Positions 1 through 5,871 of a DNA stretch of 5,871 bases are shown here, one piece after another. Both the position numbers and the translations under genes were made by a program. The notes below the pieces were generated by a model. That model did not search any database. It was given only the letters and a program-made list of their open reading frames with translations, and was not told the DNA's origin. Each line of letters opens with the position of its first letter. Positions within the stretch are counted from its first letter, which is position 1. Source of the stretch: Flavobacteriales bacterium (GTDB lineage: Bacteria; Bacteroidota; Bacteroidia; Flavobacteriales; Flavobacteriaceae); the NCBI GenBank assembly GCA_027065935.1, contig JAMONI010000336.1:1-5871 (forward strand). The letters run 5' to 3'.

Positions 1-21
1 GAAATCGAAAGATAAAGAAAA

Positions 22-423
22 ATGACGGTTCGCAAGAAACCTTTAGGCTTGCCGGCATCTTACCGGATAAAAAGAAAAAAGATTTTCGACCGGCTTGCAT
101 CCGAAGGCCGAAGCTTGTTTGTTTATCCTTTCAAGCTGATATATTCGTCCGGCGAACTCCCCGAAGAAGTCCCCTTTCAGGTAGCCTTCGGCGTATCGAA
201 GAAAAAATTCCGCAAAGCCGTGCGGCGTAACCGTATCAAACGGCTGATGCGGGAGAGTTTTCGTTTGAATCAACACCTGTTAAACAAAGAAAAACCGCTG
301 GCTTTGCTGTTGATCTATACTTCGAATAACGAAGAAAAATTCGATTTTCTAACGGAACGTATGCAAAAACTCTTGAACAAACTCAACGAAACATTAAACG
401 AAAACCATGGCAAGCCACAATGA
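22..423 (+). CDS. rnpA: Ribonuclease P protein component
   Basis: This is the small basic protein subunit of RNase P. It binds the catalytic RNA and helps it remove 5' leaders from precursor tRNAs in the cytoplasm. The 133-residue product has the family's usual size and layout. An N-terminal segment with aromatic and basic residues (about 10-40, including Y14, F22, F33, F37) would contact the pre-tRNA leader. The hallmark basic helix lies at about 57-81: FGVSKKKFRKAVRRNRIKR, with the RNR signature at residues 69-71. The start at 22 follows an A-rich leader with no Shine-Dalgarno, as is normal in Bacteroidota. It places the family's N-terminal segment close to the start. The gene ends in TGA and overlaps the next gene by 17 bases, so the two are probably cotranscribed. 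The usual bacterial neighbour rpmH is not seen, though only 21 bases upstream are visible. Identification is from the motif and is firm. Confidence 0.97.
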   Translation: MTVRKKPLGLPASYRIKRKKIFDRLASEGRSLFVYPFKLIYSSGELPEEVPFQVAFGVSKKKFRKAVRRNRIKRLMRESFRLNQHLLNKEKPLALLLIYTSNNEEKFDFLTERMQKLLNKLNETLNENHGKPQ

Positions 424-766
424 TTTCGGCAGGGAAGCCGAACAAACGGCCGTCCGGTATCTCCAACAAAAAGGTTACGAAATATTGGAGAGAAACTGGC
501 GTTTTCAAAAAGCCGAACTCGATATCATCGCTATGAAAGACAACACGCTGGTCGTCGTGGAAGTCAAAGCCCGGACATCCGATTATTTCGGCGCACCCGA
601 ATCCTTCGTAAATCCCCGTAAAATGAAATTAATCGTGCAAGCCACACAAGAATACATTACCCGTAACGATTTGGATTTGGAAGTCAGGTTCGACATTATT
701 TCCATCCTGAAAAACAGATACAAAGAAGAACTGGAACATATCGAAAATGCATTTTATTGGTTTTGA
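407..766 (+). CDS. yraN: YraN/UPF0102 family endonuclease-like protein
   Basis: This is a 119-residue member of the YraN (UPF0102) family, which has the restriction-endonuclease-like PD-(D/E)XK fold. The biological role is not settled, so nuclease activity is inferred from the fold. Visible hallmarks are G8-R-E-A-E near the N-terminus, the aromatic N30-W31-R32 turn, E37-L-D39-I-I-A and E52-V-K54-A-R. D39, E52 and K54 fit the metal-binding active-site residues. The C-terminal part has the conserved RFDIISI strand and the HIENAFYWF tail. The length matches the family and no key residue is missing. The ATG at 407 lies inside the 3' end of rnpA in another frame. This start is preferred because it leaves only a few residues before the conserved G8 helix. 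The overlap suggests translational coupling with rnpA. The TGA stop lies within an AT-rich inverted repeat. Confidence 0.94.
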   Translation: MASHNDFGREAEQTAVRYLQQKGYEILERNWRFQKAELDIIAMKDNTLVVVEVKARTSDYFGAPESFVNPRKMKLIVQATQEYITRNDLDLEVRFDIISILKNRYKEELEHIENAFYWF

Positions 767-778
767 GCATAATAAAAT
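751..778 (+). repeat. AT-only inverted repeat at the end of yraN
   Basis: ATTTTATT (751-758) and AATAAAAT (771-778) are perfect 8-base inverted arms around a 12-base loop that contains the yraN stop codon. The arms have no G-C pairs and no U-run follows. If it forms in RNA it would be a weak hairpin. It might mark the 3' end of the rnpA-yraN transcript, but it is not a convincing intrinsic terminator. Chance is plausible in such AT-rich sequence. Confidence 0.35.
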
Positions 779-967
779 TGACAAACAATGCATATTAACG
801 AATAAAGCCCGGTTAATTTTGAAAAAATGAGAATAAACGGACAAAAATTTTGCGTAAATTGTTTTGATGTGTAAGAAGGCCGAAAACCTGAAATATATCA
901 GAAAATCGACCGTTTAATTTACTACATTTGTAACCTGAAAAAACATTATTGTGTTAAATCCGAACAG
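767..967. other. 201-base AT-rich intergenic region before korA
   Basis: This is the longest gap between genes in the window and is clearly richer in A and T than the flanking genes. It separates the rnpA-yraN block from korAB, so it probably contains the korAB promoter. It holds a -7-like box at 923-930 and a second match, TAATTTTG, at 814-821. It also holds AAAATTTTG-CG-TAAATT at 844-860, which resembles a sequence before the DUF2892 gene. Two overlapping tiny ORFs (827-874 and 867-917) occur but have no supporting evidence. No tRNA or recognisable structured RNA was seen by eye. Confidence 0.6.
923..930 (+). promoter_or_regulatory. Candidate -7 promoter box for korAB
   Basis: TACATTTG matches the Bacteroidota sigma-A -7 consensus TAnnTTTG exactly and ends 37 bases before the korA start. 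That would give a leader of roughly 30 bases. No TTG or TTTG is present at the expected 17-23 base spacing upstream, so the -33 element is weak or absent. The position and exact box support it, but a match of this length can occur by chance in AT-rich DNA. Confidence 0.42.
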
Positions 968-2824
968 ATGACAACCGAATTTAAAAAAAGAACCGATAAA
1001 CCCGTAAGGCATTTGGACCAAGTGACCATTCGCTTTGCAGGAGATTCGGGCGACGGAATGCAACTCACCGGTACGCAATTTACCACCTCGGCAGCCATGT
1101 TGGGCAACGATGTGTTTACCTTCCCCAATTATCCGGCCGAAATTCGCGCACCGCAGGGGAGCCTTTACGGCGTTTCCGGATTCCAAGTGCAAATCGGCGC
1201 CAAAAATATCGATACACCCGGTGACAAACTCGACCTTTTGGTCGCCATGAACCCCGCCGCACTTAAAAAAAACCTCAAAGACCTGAAAAAAGGCGGAATG
1301 CTCATCGTGGATACCGATGCCTTTAACAAAATCAATTTACAAAAAGCCAAATACGAATCCAACCCCTTGGAAGACGGCTCGCTTAAGGATTATCTGGTAG
1401 TGCAAGTACCCATGACATCCCTCACTCGCGAAGCTTTAAAAGATATTCCCATCGACAGCAAAAGCAAAACGCGAAGCAAAAACATGTTTGCGCTGGGGAT
1501 GGTATATTTTCTCTACGGAAAAGACCCCAAATACACGGTGGAATTTCTGCGAAAAAAGTTCAAAAACAAACCCGACATTGTCGAGGCCAATATCAAGGCT
1601 CTGCAAACCGGTTGGAATTATGCCGAAACCTTGGAACTCCTCCCGGCATTCGTGGTGGACGAAGCACCGCATCACGCCAAGGAATACAAAATTATCACCG
1701 GAAATACGGCTACGGCTTGGGGATTCTTGGCCGCCGCCGAAAAAGCGGGCTTAAAACTCTTCTTAGGCTCGTATCCCATCACGCCCGCTACGGATATCTT
1801 GCAAGAACTGTCCAAATACAGAGCGCTTGACGTGATAGCCTTCCAAGCCGAAGACGAAATAGCCGGCATATCTTCGGCTATCGGAGCGGCCTTTGCCGGA
1901 AAACTCGCCATTACCACCACTTCCGGTCCGGGGTTGGCACTTAAAAGCGAAGCTCTGGGCTTGGCCGTTATGCTCGAAATACCTTTGGTGGTAGTGGATG
2001 TGCAACGCGGAGGCCCGTCAACGGGATTGCCCACCAAAACCGAACAAGCCGATTTGATGCAAGCCCTTTTCGGACGAAACGGAGAAAGTCCGGCCGTAAT
2101 ACTGGCCGCCAAATCTCCGGCCGATGCCTTTAAAATGGCCTTTGAAGCCTCCAAAATAGCACTGGAACACATGACGCCCGTTATCCTCCTAACCGACGGT
2201 TATATAGGTAACGGCTCGGAACCGTGGACGGTTCAACGCTTGAAAGACCTCCCTGAAATTAAACCGCCTTTGCTCAAAGAACCGGTTGAAAATTGGAAAC
2301 CCTACCACCGCGACCCCGAAACCTTGGCACGTAAATGGGTTATACCCGGAACTCCCGGCTTGGAACACGTAATTGGCGGATTGGAAAAAGACAAAGAAAC
2401 CGGCGCCATTTCTTACGAGCCCGAAAACCACGAATATATGGTCAAAATCCGGCAAGCCAAAGTGGACAAAATCGCCGGATTTATCCCGCCTTTGGAAACC
2501 GAGTTCCAAAGCGAAGGCGAACTCCTGGTGGTGGGTTGGGGCGGAACATACGGCGCACTGCGAACCGCCGTAGGACAACTCAACGAAAAAGGAAAAAAAG
2601 TAGGCCTTGCCCACTTCAACCATATCAATCCCCTGCCGAAAGGAGTGGAAAAGGTATTTGAAAAATTCGATAAAATCATCGTGGCGGAATTAAACCTGGG
2701 ACAATTTGCCAATTATCTGCGTATGAAACACCCGGAATTCCGTTACGAACAATACAATAAAATACAAGGTTTGCCTTTTACCGTCGAAGAATTGGTCAAA
2801 GCTTTCGAAAAACTTTTAAAATAA
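968..2824 (+). CDS. korA: 2-oxoglutarate:ferredoxin oxidoreductase, fused gamma-alpha subunit
   Basis: This is the large subunit of a 2-oxoacid:ferredoxin oxidoreductase, which oxidatively decarboxylates a 2-oxoacid with CoA to acyl-CoA and CO2 and reduces ferredoxin. The reaction is reversible. The 618-residue chain is a fusion. The gamma domain fills about residues 18-210, with the glycine-rich GDSGDGMQLTG at 25-35 and PAEIRAPQGSLYGVSGFQV after it. The alpha (POR_N-like) domain begins near 241. It contains Y269-P-I-T-P, AEDEIAGISSAIGAAFAG around E295-E297, TTSGPGLALKSEALG, and Q346-R-G-G-P-S-T-G-L-P-T-K-T-E-Q. The C-terminal alpha domain includes the VVGWGGTYGALR segment. The gene pairs with korB 5 bases downstream. 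The two-subunit layout and the QRGGPSTGLPTKTEQ form fit KorA more than pyruvate enzymes, but substrate is inferred by family resemblance. The start at 968 has no Shine-Dalgarno and follows an AT-rich leader. Confidence 0.95.
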   Translation: MTTEFKKRTDKPVRHLDQVTIRFAGDSGDGMQLTGTQFTTSAAMLGNDVFTFPNYPAEIRAPQGSLYGVSGFQVQIGAKNIDTPGDKLDLLVAMNPAALKKNLKDLKKGGMLIVDTDAFNKINLQKAKYESNPLEDGSLKDYLVVQVPMTSLTREALKDIPIDSKSKTRSKNMFALGMVYFLYGKDPKYTVEFLRKKFKNKPDIVEANIKALQTGWNYAETLELLPAFVVDEAPHHAKEYKIITGNTATAWGFLAAAEKAGLKLFLGSYPITPATDILQELSKYRALDVIAFQAEDEIAGISSAIGAAFAGKLAITTTSGPGLALKSEALGLAVMLEIPLVVVDVQRGGPSTGLPTKTEQADLMQALFGRNGESPAVILAAKSPADAFKMAFEASKIALEHMTPVILLTDGYIGNGSEPWTVQRLKDLPEIKPPLLKEPVENWKPYHRDPETLARKWVIPGTPGLEHVIGGLEKDKETGAISYEPENHEYMVKIRQAKVDKIAGFIPPLETEFQSEGELLVVGWGGTYGALRTAVGQLNEKGKKVGLAHFNHINPLPKGVEKVFEKFDKIIVAELNLGQFANYLRMKHPEFRYEQYNKIQGLPFTVEELVKAFEKLLK

Positions 2825-2829
2825 CAACC

Positions 2830-3813
2830 ATGACAACTAAAATCAAATATACATTTAAAGACTTTCAAAGCGATCAGGAAGTAAGATGGTGTCCCGGATG
2901 TGACGATTACGTCATTCTCCGGTCCCTCCAAAAGGCCCTGCCTTTGATGAACCGGCCTAAGGAAAAGTTTGTTTTCGTTTCGGGAATCGGGTGTTCGTCA
3001 CGTTTTCCGTATTATATGGACAACTACGGCATTCACGGTATTCACGGAAGGGCGGCGGCCATAGCAACCGGCGTTCGATTGGCCAATCCCGATTTGAGTG
3101 TCTTTGTCATCACGGGCGACGGCGATTCCTTGGCCATCGGCGGAAATCACTTTATTCACGCCCTGCGTAGAGATATCAATCTCAACATCATCCTGTTTAA
3201 TAACGAAATCTACGGACTGACCAAAGGACAGTTTTCGCCCACGTCCAAAATCGGACAAAAAACCAAAACTTCGCCTTACGGCAATACGCAACCGCCTTTC
3301 AATCCCGGCGAACTGGCCATAGGTGCCGATGCAAGATTCTTTGCACGCGTGGCCGGTAACGACGCCAAAGGCCAAACCGAAATTTACGTGCAAGCACACG
3401 CATTTAAAGGCACAGCCCTCGTGGAAGTGTTACAAAACTGCGTGATTTTTAACGACGGCGCTTACAAGTTTTGGACCGATAAAAACGTCAGAGACGAACA
3501 TACCCTTTTCGTCGAACACGGCAAGCCGATGATCTTCGGAAAAAATCGTGACAAAGGACTAATCCTCGACGGGTTACAACTCAAAACCGTAACCATCGGA
3601 CAAAACGGCATCACCGAAGACGACATCCTGGTTCACGACGCCCATAACCCCGACCCGGTATTGCACATGATGCTTGTACGATTGAAAAATCCTTTGGTGT
3701 TGGGCGTAATCAGGGCCGTAGAAGAAAAAACATTGGAAGAAAGAGAAATCGAACTGACCGAACAAGTCAAAGCCCGAAGCCGGATTAAGTCCTTCGACGA
3801 TATCGTATCGTAA
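2830..3813 (+). CDS. korB: 2-oxoglutarate:ferredoxin oxidoreductase, beta subunit
   Basis: This is the catalytic beta subunit, which binds thiamine diphosphate and the single [4Fe-4S] cluster that passes electrons to ferredoxin. It has 327 residues, close to the usual beta-chain length. The cluster ligands are visible as C21-P-G-C24, C55 in GIGCSSRFPYY and C204 in VEVLQNCVIFND. The thiamine-diphosphate and Mg2+ motif is G96-D-G-D99-S-L-A-I-G-G-N-H. It is followed by the matching F123-N-N-E-I-Y-G-L-T-K-G-Q-F-S-P-T-S. H70s-region HGIHGRAAAIATG is the conserved family loop. The gene starts 5 bases after the korA stop, so the pair forms one transcription and assembly unit. No separate ferredoxin-like delta subunit is encoded nearby, so soluble ferredoxin must be supplied from elsewhere. 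All recognised cofactor residues are present. 2-oxoglutarate is the likely substrate, but another 2-oxoacid cannot be excluded. Confidence 0.95.
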   Translation: MTTKIKYTFKDFQSDQEVRWCPGCDDYVILRSLQKALPLMNRPKEKFVFVSGIGCSSRFPYYMDNYGIHGIHGRAAAIATGVRLANPDLSVFVITGDGDSLAIGGNHFIHALRRDINLNIILFNNEIYGLTKGQFSPTSKIGQKTKTSPYGNTQPPFNPGELAIGADARFFARVAGNDAKGQTEIYVQAHAFKGTALVEVLQNCVIFNDGAYKFWTDKNVRDEHTLFVEHGKPMIFGKNRDKGLILDGLQLKTVTIGQNGITEDDILVHDAHNPDPVLHMMLVRLKNPLVLGVIRAVEEKTLEEREIELTEQVKARSRIKSFDDIVS

Positions 3814-3862
3814 GCTTTTCAAAGCAAATGATTCAAACGCTGCAGGTGGGTTTTATCATAGC

Positions 3863-3872
3863 TTACCGGTAA
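3863..3872. repeat. Perfect 10-base palindrome between korB and the DUF2892 gene
   Basis: TTACCGGTAA is a complete palindrome with no spacer, located 62-71 bases upstream of the DUF2892 start. It could be half of an operator region, or chance. It is too short and has no loop, so it is not an RNA terminator. No second copy was noticed elsewhere in the window. Confidence 0.3.
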
Positions 3873-3881
3873 TTTCGTATG

Positions 3882-3909
3882 TTGAAATGCTATTTACAAG
3901 AAAATTTTG
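3882..3909 (+). promoter_or_regulatory. Candidate promoter for the DUF2892 gene
   Basis: TTG at 3882-3884 is followed after 17 bases by AAATTTTG at 3902-3909. The second element differs from the Bacteroidota -7 consensus TAnnTTTG only in its first base, and 17 bases is within the usual TTG to -7 spacing. The box ends 24 bases before the ATG, giving a short leader. This arrangement also overlaps the inverted repeat at 3892-3914, which would make that repeat well placed to act as an operator. Both elements are short, so confidence is modest. Confidence 0.35.
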
Positions 3910-3914
3910 TAAAT
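3892..3914. repeat. 8-base inverted repeat with 7-base spacer, possible operator
   Basis: ATTTACAA (3892-3899) and TTGTAAAT (3907-3914) are perfect inverted arms around the spacer GAAAATT. The second arm overlaps a -7-like box and ends 19 bases before the DUF2892 start. The dyad size and position suit a dimeric transcription-factor site. It could also be a weak RNA hairpin, but it has only one G-C pair per stem and no U-tract follows. No regulator gene is in the window to link it to. Confidence 0.42.
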
Positions 3915-3933
3915 TCAACCAAAATTTCTGCCC

Positions 3934-4140
3934 ATGAAACGAAATGTAGGTCCTACGGATAAACTCATCAGATTAATCTTGGCTTTCGTATTGCTTTTTT
4001 CCGTATGGTTCGGGTGGATTCCCGGAACTACCGCACAAGTGGTGGTGTTGATATTGGCACTGATTTTTGCATTAACCTCTTTCCTAAACTACTGCCCGCT
4101 TTACATGCTTTTCGGATTTAATACAAACAAAACGGGATAA
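3934..4140 (+). CDS. DUF2892 (YgaP-like) small inner-membrane protein
   Basis: This 68-residue protein belongs to the DUF2892 family, the two-helix membrane domain also found at the C-terminus of the rhodanese-fused protein YgaP. Free-standing members have no established function. The family pattern is visible: N-terminal MKRNVGPTDKLIRLILA, a first hydrophobic helix at about 11-29, a W-I-P-G turn at 28-31, a second helix at about 34-51, then the conserved N52-Y-C54-P55-L-Y ending in G-F-N-T. The single conserved cysteine C54 sits at the membrane edge. The length equals the family norm, so it is complete. It has its own 120-base upstream gap with a candidate promoter. It lies 77 bases before dsbD on the same strand. 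A role in sulfur or thiol chemistry is suggested only by C54, the YgaP relationship and this neighbour. Confidence 0.88.
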   Translation: MKRNVGPTDKLIRLILAFVLLFSVWFGWIPGTTAQVVVLILALIFALTSFLNYCPLYMLFGFNTNKTG

Positions 4141-4185
4141 AACGCCGGACATCAATCCGCAGTAAAACATTACGGAATAAAGTTA

Positions 4186-4193
4186 TATTTTTG
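4186..4193 (+). promoter_or_regulatory. Candidate -7 promoter box for dsbD
   Basis: TATTTTTG matches TAnnTTTG exactly and ends 24 bases before the dsbD start, a typical place for a Bacteroidota promoter. No TTG is present 17-23 bases upstream. An imperfect hairpin (TCC/GGA and GTAA/TTAC with a three-base bulge) lies just before it at 4156-4176, too weak to call a terminator. dsbD may therefore have its own start or be read through from the DUF2892 gene. Confidence 0.4.
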
Positions 4194-4217
4194 CCGATAA
4201 TAAAAACCTTGCTTCCG

Positions 4218-5871
4218 ATGAAAAATTTTACCGTCCGAATACTTTTGTTTTTTTTTACACTCGCCTTTACGTCCGGATTTGCACAAATCCTGAAACCTTA
4301 CGACTTTTCCACACAAGTTAAACAAATCGACGACCGCACCTTCGACCTCATCATCACCGGAACACTCGAAAAAGAATGGCACCTTTATTCCCAACACAGT
4401 GATCCCGACGGGTCGCAACCCTTAAAATTAACTTGGATTGACGCAGGAAAAAACTATGAATTGGCGGGGGAGACCCTCGAAAAAGGTACGGAGAAAAAAT
4501 TCAATGACATTTTCGGAGTCGAGGAAACTTTTTGGTCGGATAAAATTTATTTAAAACAACGCATCAAACTGAAAAACAACACGGTCAAAAGTATTCAAGT
4601 CAATTTGGACGGACAAGTATGTAAAGAAGCCTGCATTTTGCTGAATGAAAACTTAACCTTCGACCTGTCGCCTTATCTATCTTCCGTCTCATCTTCCGAA
4701 CAACAAAGCAATATATCCGCTAATAAAAACGAAGCGGAGAAAAACACTTCGTCCGGTAAAAACGCCCAACTTAACCGAAAACAGGAACAAACGCCCGTGA
4801 GTGCGGAGAATCGGACCGCAAAGGATACGAACAACGAAAACCTTTCCACTGCTCCGGTGCAGGATGAACATACAAAATCCCGTACCGATTCCGAAGAAGA
4901 AGTAAGTAGTGTAAAACGTAAGGTGGTCATTGAAGATCACGCCGATAAAGGTTTGTGGTGGGTGTTTTTCATGAGCATTTTAGGCGGATTTTTAGCCTTG
5001 TTGATGCCTTGTATCTACCCGATGATACCGCTTACCATAAGTTTTTTTACCAAACAATCCGAACAAACCGGGCGGGGCAAGTTCAACGCTTTGGCTTACG
5101 GAACTTTTATCGTAGGAATTTTCGTTTTGCTCAGTTTACCTTTCCATTTCCTTGATAATATCGATGCCAACATCTTCAACAAAATCTCCACCGACCCTTG
5201 GCTTAACCTGCTGTTTTTTGTCATCTTTTTCATTTTCGGATTGTCGTTTTTGGGGGTAAGTTCATTGGATCCTCAACGTTTGATACCGTCCAAGTGGATT
5301 AGCAAATCCGACGAATATTCACATAAATCGGGCGGATTGATAGGCATCTTTTTTATGGCGCTCACCTTGATTCTCGTGTCCTTTTCTTGCACGGGCCCTA
5401 TTTTGGGTATGCTGTTGGGAAGCGTGGCGGGCGGAGGCGCTATGGCACTGACCGTTGGAATGTTGGGCTTCGGAATCGGATTGGCGGCTCCGTTTACCCT
5501 GTTTGCACTGTTTCCTTCATTGCTCAAATCCATGCCGCAATCGGGCGGTTGGCTCAACACGCTTAAGGTCAGTTTGGGATTCATCGAACTGGCTTTGGCA
5601 TTCAAGTTCCTTTCCAATACCGATTTGGTATTACAACTGCATTTGCTTGAACGGGAAGTATTTCTTGCCATATGGATTGCCATTTTCGGCGCTTTGGCCA
5701 TGTATTTGTTCGGATTTTTCAAACTGCCATACGACGACGCTTCCGACCGCATCGGTGTGGTTCGCCTGTTGTTTGCCATGCTCTTCATGTCGTTTACCAT
5801 TTACATGATTCCCGGATTGTGGGGCGCTCCGCTCAAGTGGATCAGTGCATTCCCGCCTTATTTGGAATACA
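4218..5871 (+). CDS. dsbD: Thiol:disulfide interchange protein DsbD, 3' end cut by window
   Basis: DsbD moves electrons from cytoplasmic thioredoxin across the inner membrane to reduce periplasmic disulfides and cytochrome c maturation partners. The frame is open without a stop for 551 codons to the window edge. A signal peptide fits residues 1-22 (hydrophobic LLFFFTLAF, cleavage after SGFA). The N-terminal periplasmic domain (about 23-152) carries C135-K-E-A-C139, the probable exchange pair. A polar linker rich in S, N, E, K and Q spans about 154-238. The membrane domain has about eight helices. It contains L-M-P-C265-I-Y-P-M-I-P in the first and S-F-S-C391-T-G-P in the fourth, matching the two conserved redox cysteines of the DsbD/CcdA core. 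The C-terminal thioredoxin-like domain expected in the family is not in the window, so a shorter protein without it cannot be excluded. The ATG at 4218 is chosen because the signal peptide begins there. Confidence 0.93.
   Translation, partial: MKNFTVRILLFFFTLAFTSGFAQILKPYDFSTQVKQIDDRTFDLIITGTLEKEWHLYSQHSDPDGSQPLKLTWIDAGKNYELAGETLEKGTEKKFNDIFGVEETFWSDKIYLKQRIKLKNNTVKSIQVNLDGQVCKEACILLNENLTFDLSPYLSSVSSSEQQSNISANKNEAEKNTSSGKNAQLNRKQEQTPVSAENRTAKDTNNENLSTAPVQDEHTKSRTDSEEEVSSVKRKVVIEDHADKGLWWVFFMSILGGFLALLMPCIYPMIPLTISFFTKQSEQTGRGKFNALAYGTFIVGIFVLLSLPFHFLDNIDANIFNKISTDPWLNLLFFVIFFIFGLSFLGVSSLDPQRLIPSKWISKSDEYSHKSGGLIGIFFMALTLILVSFSCTGPILGMLLGSVAGGGAMALTVGMLGFGIGLAAPFTLFALFPSLLKSMPQSGGWLNTLKVSLGFIELALAFKFLSNTDLVLQLHLLEREVFLAIWIAIFGALAMYLFGFFKLPYDDASDRIGVVRLLFAMLFMSFTIYMIPGLWGAPLKWISAFPPYLEY

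Noticed and set aside
1..21. Possible tail of an upstream gene ending at TAA 13-15
   Set aside because: Only four codons are visible in that frame, too few to distinguish a gene end from untranslated leader.
778..797. TTGACA followed by an AT-rich stretch resembling an E. coli sigma-70 promoter
   Set aside because: There is no -10 box at proper spacing, and the primary sigma factor of Bacteroidota uses a different consensus.
827..874. Tiny ORF encoding MRINGQKFCVNCFDV with a CxxC motif
   Set aside because: It has only 15 codons in an AT-rich gap, overlaps a promoter-like sequence, and has no homology or codon evidence. The CxxC is easily produced by chance.
867..917. Tiny ORF encoding 16 residues overlapping the previous one
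   Set aside because: It is short and basic with no recognisable motif. It ends just before the candidate korA -7 box, so the region is better read as untranslated.
1672..2172. 166-residue open frame on the - strand inside korA
   Set aside because: It is fully covered by the strongly conserved alpha domain of KorA, and its translation shows no family motif. It is a shadow frame.
3816..3827. GCTT-TTCA-AAGC hairpin just after korB as a terminator
   Set aside because: A four-pair stem with no following U-tract is too weak to call.
4156..4176. Imperfect hairpin after the DUF2892 gene as a terminator
   Set aside because: The stem is three plus four pairs with a bulge and is not followed directly by a U-run.
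5273..5800. 175-residue open frame on the - strand inside dsbD
   Set aside because: It lies opposite the DsbD membrane helices, and its odd composition rich in M, N, S and P is what antisense of hydrophobic codons gives.

Overview
The window looks like ordinary chromosome from a member of the Bacteroidota, most likely a Flavobacteriia-like lineage. The evidence is the set of protein families, the absence of Shine-Dalgarno sequences before starts (leaders are A-rich instead), and intergenic matches to the Bacteroidota -7 promoter box TAnnTTTG. All six genes lie on the + strand. Coding density is high and the longest gap between genes is 201 bases. I see no tRNA, rRNA, mobile element, CRISPR array, frameshift or pseudogene.

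Bases 22-766 hold a two-gene block: rnpA (protein subunit of RNase P) overlapping by 17 bases a YraN/UPF0102 nuclease-fold protein. A 201-base gap with a candidate promoter follows. Bases 968-3813 hold korA-korB, separated by 5 bases. They encode a two-subunit 2-oxoacid:ferredoxin oxidoreductase, probably specific for 2-oxoglutarate: a fused gamma-alpha chain plus a thiamine-diphosphate and [4Fe-4S] beta chain. A 120-base gap carries two short palindromes and a weak promoter candidate. Bases 3934-4140 encode a 68-residue DUF2892 (YgaP-like) membrane protein. From 4218 to the window edge runs the first 551 codons of a DsbD-type thiol:disulfide reductase, with signal peptide, N-terminal periplasmic domain, long polar linker and about eight membrane helices. 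Its expected C-terminal thioredoxin domain lies beyond the window.

Functionally there are three unrelated themes: tRNA 5' maturation (rnpA), central carbon metabolism linked to low-potential electron transfer (korAB), and export of reducing power to the periplasm (dsbD, perhaps with the DUF2892 protein). I found no convincing undescribed system. The observations worth a second look are small: a perfect inverted repeat over a possible promoter before the DUF2892 gene, a sequence shared by two intergenic regions, and the unusual linker and cysteine spacing of DsbD.
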